Source: Hansfordia pulvinata (taxonomy: Eukaryota; Ascomycota; Sordariomycetes; Xylariales). From it: a stretch of 64,000 bases of DNA. Numbering within the stretch: the stretch's first letter is position 1; the number at the start of each line of letters is the position of its first letter. Below are positions 56,620-64,000 of the stretch, in pieces. The stretch is from NCBI GenBank assembly GCA_006538405.1, contig BJKQ01000001.1, forward strand, positions 4,464,001 through 4,528,000, in the 5' to 3' direction. Both the position numbers and the translations under genes were made by a program. A model generated the notes under the pieces. It was not told the origin of the DNA and ran no database searches. It was given only the letters and a program-made list of their open reading frames with translations.

Positions 56620-58963
56620 TCTGGCGCTTCGGAGCCGGAGCACGGGGAGACTAGACTTGGGGATTGCGGGTTTTCGCTGCGAGGGCTGGTTGTGGGAGAA
56701 GGGAGTGGCGGAGATGGAGGAGGAGGCGAGGACGAGGTGGCCTGGTGATCAGGCAGCGCGGTGAAAACGCATCTGCATGGAAATGTGAAGCCTTACAGGC
56801 TGAGCGTGGCGAGCATCATGTTCGCGGGAACATCGGAGACCGGGGGAGGAGTTCTTTAAGTCGGACGCGGTCGCGATTGGCCCGCAGGTACCTGAGGGAT
56901 TCATTCAGCGGCTGCCATGTAATGCTAATGCCCGGCGTTTTCAGCTTCGTCTTTTAGCTGCACGTCCCGTCGTGGGTGGCTGATAGAGGCCGGGTATGGG
57001 TGTATCTACATGTACCGTACACGTAGGTAGGTAGGTGAAGGTTGAGAGGCATGTACACGCCTCATGGCGCGTGCATAGAAAACCACGGGCTGACAAGAGC
57101 CAATTCGTAGGCACCTTCATCATTCAAGGCAACACGAAACGAAGTATTCAGGTGAACCGAGTCGACGTTGTTGATCGTGGACATGTAATCATGGCCACTC
57201 GCTATAAACAGAAATGTCGAATTGTGTGAAAGCATTGTACGGTAGCATGGGCTGTATGCCGAGGGACTGATTGCTTGGCTCTTGTTAGGAACAGGTGGCG
57301 CAACTACACACTGGATTCATGATCTACTGAGTCGGGTGCTTGGGTGCGGGAGGCGACAGGATATGATATTCGGGGTGCTCGTATGTATCATTCATCCACT
57401 GCTTGTGCATACGAGTATGCACCCGTCGCGCTTGGGGCCTGCATCATCATCGATGTGATGGGGAATGGAACGAACCCATCATGGCTTGCAGGTGGACAAG
57501 TACGGTGACTGGTGCGAACCGCACCCGCCAATCCGGTGTCTCTTGACGCAACATCCAGTGCGTGATCCCCCAACGATATGATCGACTGGTTGTGCAACAT
57601 GAGGCCATACACCACTCGAGTCTTGAGGTGGTCAGGTAGGGACGGACGAATACAGATTGTCGCATTGAAGCGTGTCGTGCGCGTGCTCACGACAGAGGAC
57701 AATTTCCACCTGTGAACGGGCAGCACGGGCAGTGTCCCACTGATCACCCCGAATGGCTTCTACATGTACGCGTTAGGTACTCGTGCTGCACATGCACCGC
57801 GCTTATTAGCCAGAGTGCCGGCCGGCTGTAAACGTAACGGACGCGTAGACAAGCCGCCGGCGTAGGCCAAAGGGTACATCGGGACTACTCCCGCCCATCT
57901 GGCACGCGTCTCCGTACACGCGGGGCCAGCATCACCGCCAGCCCTCGGGCGGCGCCGGCGGGCTTAAGCGCGCGCATAATCCCATCCATCCATGCTCGTA
58001 TGGAAGTTGACGGCGCCTCCGGCCAAGTACCTCCACCTGCCGATGGGGCCATTTTGGGGGGCCTCGCCTGCATCCGTCGCCTCGTCGGTACTTGAGCCCG
58101 TTGCACGGGCACATGGATCCCATGCGCAGCCGACCTCGTCACCTGTCTCGCTCCGGCTGGCCGCCCACCTCCAAAGTAACCACTCACCTCAAACCATCAG
58201 TGGCACCACGCTTCCAATCCACCCTCTGCCGCAACCCTCCTTCTCACCTCGTGCTCTCCCCATCCGCCCGTCCGCCAGCCCGCCGCCACGCGCAATCGCT
58301 CTGTCGCGCACGCCTCGCCAGCCAGCCCGCCGATCCTACCTCCGACCTGACGCTCTGCGCCGACCCGGCCAGTGCTCGCGCGAGTACCTACAAACCTTAG
58401 GTAAGGCAGACAGCAGCATCGCACCCCAGCGCACCACGCCGCATCGAACCATAATCTGCATTCGACGCTTCTGCCAACCTCGAGTCTTTGTCTGCACGCC
58501 ACACCGTGCAAACGCTACCAGCATCTGCAACTACCTACATAAGGTCAGTTATCAGCCTTGCCCTACTCCCACGACTCCAGCCGGCAATCCTCTAGCTCCG
58601 CGACGAGATCACTGCCATCTGTCATTTGGCTGCGCTTCAAAGTCTCCAGACAGCCCGGCAACTCCTTGATATCCACCCTACTTCACCTCCTCCGCCCATT
58701 GATTGCCCGCGGCCTGCTTATTGTTGTGGCTTGACTGACATCCAGACTAGCTTCTGCATACGGCAGCGATGCACTGATCCTCGGATCACCCTTTGCCTTG
58801 CCTCGTCTTGCCTCGCCTCCTCCGCTACTGCCAGCGCCTTGGTCATCTCGATTGTCAACTTTCCCTTTTCCCCGCGACAATCTTCCGCAGAGTTGAATCA
58901 TCAAATCCTCGCTCGATCGACATTGCGTTCTGGCCTGCCAAACACATCGAACTGAGCTTCATC
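56620..58963. other. Gene-free region between the YdeI-like and SWIB genes
   Basis: No supported ORF. Dispersed motifs include ACGAGTATGC near 57411 and TACTCGTGC near 57777. The last about 750 bases are C/T-rich and probably 5' UTR of the SWIB gene. Confidence 0.5.
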
Positions 58964-60127
58964 ATGTCCGACCCTCGTGAGTAGCCGCGCCTCGACCCAT
59001 CAGACTCTTTGGCTGGGCGGCCCCTCAGCTTGCAATTACCCTTGACTGACCTGCTGTCGCACGCCTCTTCGATAGTTCCCATGATGACGAGGTGCACTAC
59101 ACCGAGGTCATTGACGGTATCCTCGCCACCGCCAATCTCGAAACCATTACCCGCAAGAAGATTCGCCAGGGGCTCGAAACAGCCCTCGGCGGCAAGGATT
59201 TGAGTGCATATAAGGTACGCCGGGCTTTTGTCCGCCTCGGCTGAAGCGTCCCAGCCTCGCCTTTGCCTGACCTCGCCCTATACTTTGCATGTTTTTCTGG
59301 CCCTGGAGCTGACTCATAACCTCGCCCATTCCACCTGCCACAGGACGCCATCAAGGTTCTGATAGAGTCTCGCTTTGATGCCGTTTCCTCCGGGGATGCG
59401 CCCCCTTCGTCCGTCCCACCTCCCGACTCGAGCCCCGTCAAGCGGCCGGCCAACGGCTACGACGAGGCCTCGCTCTCTGCCGATGAGATCAAGGTCTCAG
59501 CACCCCCGAAGAAGAAGGCGCGCAAGGAGAAGAGCGAGGAAACCGAGGACGCGGATGCCAAGCTGGCAGCCATGCTGCAGGCTCAAGAGAACTCGCGCAC
59601 TCGCTCTACCCGCGGGAATGGTGCGAAGCCGGCCCCGAAGAAGAAGAAGCCTGCCCCACGCAAAAAGAGTAGCAATAAGGTGCGGCCGGAAGACGACAGT
59701 GACGTGGATGGCGAGGCAGCCAAGCCAAAAAAGGCCGGAGGTGGATTCCAGAAGCCGTTCAACTTGAGCTTCCAGCTCGCCGAGATCTGTGGTGAACCCC
59801 AGGTGAGCCCCCTTCTGCTTGCTGGCCATTGGCCCTGGTCGCCTCAATCTAGAGGCCTGCCCTCATATTTCAGTCGACGAGTTCAACCTTCAGTGTTGAA
59901 ACCCGGCGCATCATCCCATACTGACGCGACAATAGCTCTCGCGACCGCAAGTGGTCAAGAAGCTGTGGGCCCATATCAAAGCTCACGAGCTCCAGGATCC
60001 CAGCGACAAGCGCCAGATCCGGTGTGACGACAAAATGCAAGCTGTTTTCAAGCAGGCACGAGTAGACATGTTCTCCATGAACAAGCTCGTTGGTAACCAC
60101 CTGTACCCCGTCGAGGAGGAGGCATAA
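58964..60127 (+). CDS. SWIB/MDM2-domain protein with DEK-C-like N-terminus (Uaf30/Tri1-like)
   Basis: Exons from about 58964, then 59076-59214, 59344-59802 and 59936-60127, give about 268 residues. The N-terminal helical part (VIDGILATANLETITRKKIR, QGLETALGGKDLSAYK, IKVLIESRFDAV) is DEK-C-like. A Lys/Pro/Ala-rich disordered linker (PAPKKKKPAPRKKSS) follows. The SWIB domain spans FNLSFQLAEICGEPQLSRPQ...VVKKLWAHIKAHELQDPSDK...MFSMNKLVGNHLYPVEE. SWIB proteins of this type include yeast Uaf30 (RNA polymerase I upstream factor) and Tri1; nuclear chromatin or transcription roles are expected. The 5' end is uncertain. The best donor (GTGAGT at 58977) leaves exon 2 out of phase by one base. Either a weak donor GTAGCC at 58981 is used (giving MSDPRDSHDDEV), or one C is missing near 59078-59080 (giving MSDPLPHDDEV). 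Confidence 0.83.
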
Positions 60128-61788
60128 ATTGAACTCTGCACAAAGGGTTCATATAGAAGCACACGAGCGTTTCGTTGGGATCCCGGATAAAGTCCTGTGC
60201 GGGGTTCCACACGCGTAAACTACTGACACCAGTCTGCAAACCAGTCGCCCCTAGCAGCACTGGTCGTGGCGTGCTCTTGACACGTCTCTACATCATGAGG
60301 CACACACCTGGGCCGGGGCAGCAATTCTCGGCCCGCATGGCAGATTGATTCACAAGGGCCGATCCCGCCTCTGGAGCTGCCCTTCAAGATTGATTTCAAG
60401 ACAGGCCAGAGATAAGTCTCCTGGCATGTTTTACCACTCACGGCGGGCGTTTACAGGGATCACAAAACGGTATCATCGTTTGCTTTAAAGGAAGCCAAGC
60501 GCAAGGGCGGGCGGGGAGGAGCGTTGGGCGTAGGCTTGTGTACTTTGTGTACTTGGCTGAGCAGTTTTTTTCCAGCAACTCTGCAGCGTGGAATCAGACA
60601 CGACGGTCCACCATTGGCTGGCTTTAGTCTCGGTCTGCTTTCAAGTCGCTCTGCTTCCAGGGCGCGTTTTGGGCGAGCATCTCTTGGGAGGGGCCAGCGT
60701 GGTGATAATGGTAAATCAGGATGATCAACAACGGTGGCGGCGTTATTTTTTTTCTTGCTGTGCAATACAATCACATGCATCTGTTGCTCCAAAACCAGTC
60801 TTGTGCTCAATAGGAATTTCCAAGTCATGGCTCTCTGGCCGCGCACAGCCACAGGCGACGAACGCGGCGGCGCAAGACACCTCGCAACATAATGAATCAT
60901 ACTCTGTCAGGCCTGTCTCATTGGCTGCCGTGGCAGGTACGTCTAAACCGACCTGCGTACGTGCCTACGCTGAGCTACGGAGGACACCGCCCGGGCTATC
61001 GGGTCTACGAGTAGGTACCGCGTTATTTACGAGTACGCCATAGCCTGCAGACGAGATGTGGGGCTGTTGTCTCGAGCAACCGGCGTGTGTCATTCACTGT
61101 AACCGGCAAGCTGTCGACTCACGTCTAGTTCTCGTTCTCAAGCAATACCCAAGAAGCAACCATTCACGCGCACATTGAGTGTCAAGGTTGGATCCAAATA
61201 TATGTAACATACTCGTAGATGGGTGGCTTCCATTGGGTGAAAGTCGGTGCTACTATACTCGATTAGTCCCAAACGGTCGGATAAGCCCGAAGACAAACAG
61301 GGAAGGAGAGGGCTGGCCATGAACTGGCCGGAGCAAATGAGGGAAGGTGGGGTCATCTCTTAGCCTACGAGTACCTACGAGTGGGCGGACTGTGTTTCTT
61401 TAGGTACATGTAGGGATGGATCCAAGGTGAATGTATCCTCAGGTTGTCGCTGCCGCCGTGCAAGATGGGCTACCCCACCAAAAAAACGCAGGTCGCCCAC
61501 CAACCCACGTAGTTGCAGCATTCTTAACTTCACCATCTGCTATCTGAACTACGCGCGACGCTGCCCACCCAACGGCTTCACCCTGGCCAGCAGCGTCATC
61601 TCCAAACAACCAACCCTGCTCTGCTACACCTCTTGGCCCCCTCATTCACGCCTGTCACCCTCCCCGAACTGATTCTCAGCACCCGCCTTCGCCCTCTTAT
61701 TCCGCCGAAGAGTTCATCGTCAACTCCACCCCCATACACATCCGCCCTCTTTACCGTGTACCCGGGACCCCGCATAAATCGTCCGCCC
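60128..61788. other. Intergenic region between the SWIB gene and HEL2
   Basis: No supported gene. Clustered ACGAGTA motifs lie at about 61007, 61029, 61209 and 61367, several joined to TAGGTACC or TACCTA. The end is a C-rich presumed 5' UTR of HEL2. Confidence 0.55.
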
Positions 61789-64000
61789 ATGGCCTCCACA
61801 TCTGCCGACACGTCCAACGAGGGCTCCCGAGGCGGCCAAAGGGGAAAGGGGAAGGCCAGAGGTCGGGGCCGCGGCGGAGCTGGTCCCTCTAGAGGAGGAG
61901 CTGGCGGCGGTGGCGGCCAGATCCGAAGCAACCAGCAAAAGTCGACCAAAAATGCACCCAAGCCTGGCGATGCGCCGACGGCGCCTTCGGCCGCCGGTCC
62001 TACAGCCGAGAAGGCGAAGCCCAAGACTGACGGCGAGGACGAGGACGATGAGGAGGTCTGCTTCATCTGCGCCAACCCCGTCATCCACCAGTCGGTTGCG
62101 CCCTGTAACCACCGCACCTGTCACATCTGTTCCTTGCGTATGAGGGCTCTCTATAAGAATAAGGAGTGTGCACACTGCAGGGTAAGTCGTATGGCCGCAA
62201 GAGTGAGAGAATGCACCGTGTAGCTGATGACCTTATCATCCTGACAGACTCTCGCTCCCTTTGTCATGTTCACCGACGATGCCGAGAAGCGCTTCGAGGA
62301 CTTCACCAAGGCCGACACCACCACCACGGACGATAACATCGGAATTCGCTACACGAACGAGGACATTGTGGGCGATACGGTTCTTCTCCTCCGCTACAAC
62401 TGCCCAGATGCGTCGTGCGATTTCGCGGGGCTTGGCTGGCCGGACCTGCATCGCCATGTGCGGTCCACCCACCACAAGAGAATGTGCGACCTTTGCACCA
62501 GGAACAAGAAGGTCTTCACCCACGAGCACGAGCTGTTCTCCGACAAGGAACACGAGACACACATGCGCAAGGGCGACGATCGACCAGGCGCCGTCGACCA
62601 GACGGGCTTCAAGGGCCATCCCCTCTGCGGCTTCTGTGGCTCCCGCTTTTACGACGATGACAAACTGTACGAGCACTGCCGCGAAAGGCACGAGAGATGC
62701 TTCCTGTGCGATAGGCAAAACCCGCGGACGCCTCATTACTACCGAGACTACAATTCTCTCGAGGAGCACTTCCGTAACGACCACTATCTCTGCCCTGACC
62801 GCGAGTGCCAAGAAAAGAAGTTCGTCGTCTTCAACTCCGAGATGGACCTCAAGGCCCACAAGATCGACGAGCACTCGGGCGAGGCCAAGGGGCGTGATGC
62901 CCGTGTAGTCGACATTTCTGGCTTCGACTATCGCCAAACGTACCAACAGGAGAGAGGCAGCGGCTCCGGGCGTGAAGGGAACAGGGGCAGGGGTGGCAGA
63001 GAGCCACGCAGAGCTAGAGGCCGCGACCCTAATGCCGAGCCTCTGCCCCAAGCTCGGCGCAGCCTCTGCGCAGGGACGAAGTGGCCTTCCAACGACAGAT
63101 GGCTATCCACTCATCCCAGTCCGTTTCCAATCGCACTTTTGGTGGTCAACTATCCTCGGCCGACCCCACGCCTGCTGCCGCTGCCGCCGCTACATCCTCA
63201 GCGTCACGTCCGACTCGCCCTGCTGCGTCCTCGTCCTCCACGCCAGCCAGGGCCCCTGAGCCAGCTCCGGTCACTGAACTGGAAGGCCTCAGCCTCTCCG
63301 ATCCGAATCTGTCGTCAGAAGACCGTGCTCGCCTCATGAGACACCAAGCCGTAATTGACAGAGCCTTGACCCTGCTCCAGAATGACCGCACTAAGCTGGA
63401 TACGTTCCGGTCTCAGATATCCTCTTACATGAAGGGAAAACTGACCGCCCCTGCCTTGGTGGATGCTTTCTTCTCCTTGTTCACCGACACCTCGTCTGGC
63501 TCTCTGGGCACTCTCGTCCGCGAAGTAGCCGACTTGTTCGATGACCAGACAAAAGCCGACCGACTGCGCCACGCTTGGAATGACTGGCGCGCCATCAACG
63601 AGGATTATCCGACACTGCCGGGCCTCAGCGGCATGCATGGTGCCGCCACCTCGAGCAGTGGATGGGCCACTGCTGCATCCGGGACTCCAGCGCAGCCGGT
63701 CGCTGGCCCTAGCCAGAGGCATACTACGCGCGTCCTGAAGCTTAAGAACCAGACGCAGCAAACCCGCAAAACAAATGCAGGCACAGTGCCAACGGGAGGA
63801 TGGGGAGCGATTGCTGCGTCGTCTTCATCGTCGTCATCGTCGCGTCCGCCGCCGGCTGCTACCTCGTTCCCGGCTCTGCCTTCGCGCAACGGCAACGCAC
63901 GGTCCCCAGCAGCGGGGGCCATGTGGGGTGGGGGTAGCAATGGCAGCCAAGCAGCAGCTGGCAGCAGCAACAGCAGCAGCAGCGCCGGCAACACCAGCGC
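61789..64000 (+). CDS. HEL2: E3 ubiquitin ligase Hel2/ZNF598 (3' end beyond window; apparent 1-nt frameshift)
   Basis: Exon 1 is 61789-62181 and exon 2 runs from 62248 past the window end. The product ubiquitinates 40S ribosomal proteins on collided ribosomes and so starts ribosome-associated quality control. A Gly/Arg-rich N-terminus (RGKGKARGRGRGG) precedes a C3HC4 RING (CFICANPVIHQSVAPC, HRTCHIC, ECAHC). C2H2-type zinc fingers follow (CDFAGLGWPDLHRHVRSTH, CGFCGSRFYDDDKLYEHCRE). The frame then breaks at the C4 run 63046-63049. One extra C gives EPLPPSSAQPLRRDEVAFQR, and the reading continues into LEGLSLSDPNLSSEDRARLM and a helical domain (LVDAFFSLFTDTSSG). The Ser/Ala/Gly-rich C-terminal part is cut off by the window. 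Conservation on both sides of the break argues for a sequence error. Confidence 0.9.

Noticed and set aside
3859..63049. Programmed ribosomal frameshifting as explanation of the broken genes
   Set aside because: It would require five unrelated genes to share the same recoding at different C/G runs with no common slippery site or structure; missing bases explain all cases more simply.

Overview
The window is nuclear DNA from a filamentous ascomycete (Pezizomycotina, most likely Sordariomycetes). Genes are GC-rich and carry short introns (mostly about 45-180 nt, with GTRAGT-like donors and CAG/TAG acceptors). The proteins are typical of filamentous fungi: a Crh-type GH16 enzyme, an AA11-like copper monooxygenase, a NatB auxiliary subunit, TRAPPII Trs130, Hel2 and a SWIB protein. 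A nuclear tRNA-Lys(CUU) with a 32-nt intron is also present. I see no CRISPR array, phage, plasmid, rRNA, transposon ORF or secondary-metabolite cluster.

Layout: 1-3619 no gene; 3620-4635 (+) single-pass membrane protein with a PAN/apple-like ectodomain; 7614-8122 (+) COX23; 8960-13338 (+) NatB auxiliary subunit (NAA25/MDM20); 14367-15469 (-) mitochondrial ATP synthase gamma; 18242-21360 (+) DNA topoisomerase I; 23558-24739 (+) GPI-anchored Crh-type transglycosylase; 25905-27070 (-) AA11-like LPMO; 30738-33510 (-) CAMK-like protein kinase with an unresolved 5' end; about 33.6-43.2 kb no supportable gene; 43270-44375 (+) secreted thaumatin-like protein with a Ser/Gly-rich tail; 45314-45418 (-) tRNA-Lys; 46662-48227 (+) secreted M20 peptidase; 48489-49832 (-) methylthioribose-1-phosphate isomerase; 50407-55280 (+) TRS130; 55804-56619 (-) YdeI/OmpD-associated-like protein; 58964-60127 (+) SWIB-domain protein; 61789-64000+ (+) HEL2/ZNF598, cut by the window edge.

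The genes are unrelated housekeeping, cell-wall and secretory functions, not an operon or cluster. MRI1 and TRS130 diverge from a 574-bp promoter, and the M20 peptidase and MRI1 converge. Intergenic DNA is long and rich in microsatellites, poly-C tracts, pyrimidine tracts and a short dispersed motif (ACGAGTA/TACTCGT, often beside TACCTA/TAGGTA).

The strongest unexpected signal is that at least five conserved genes each need exactly one extra base, every time inside a short C/G homopolymer, to recover one full-length protein. A systematic sequencing or assembly undercall fits this better than gene decay. Two further genes (NAA25 C-terminus, SWIB 5' end) show related frame problems.
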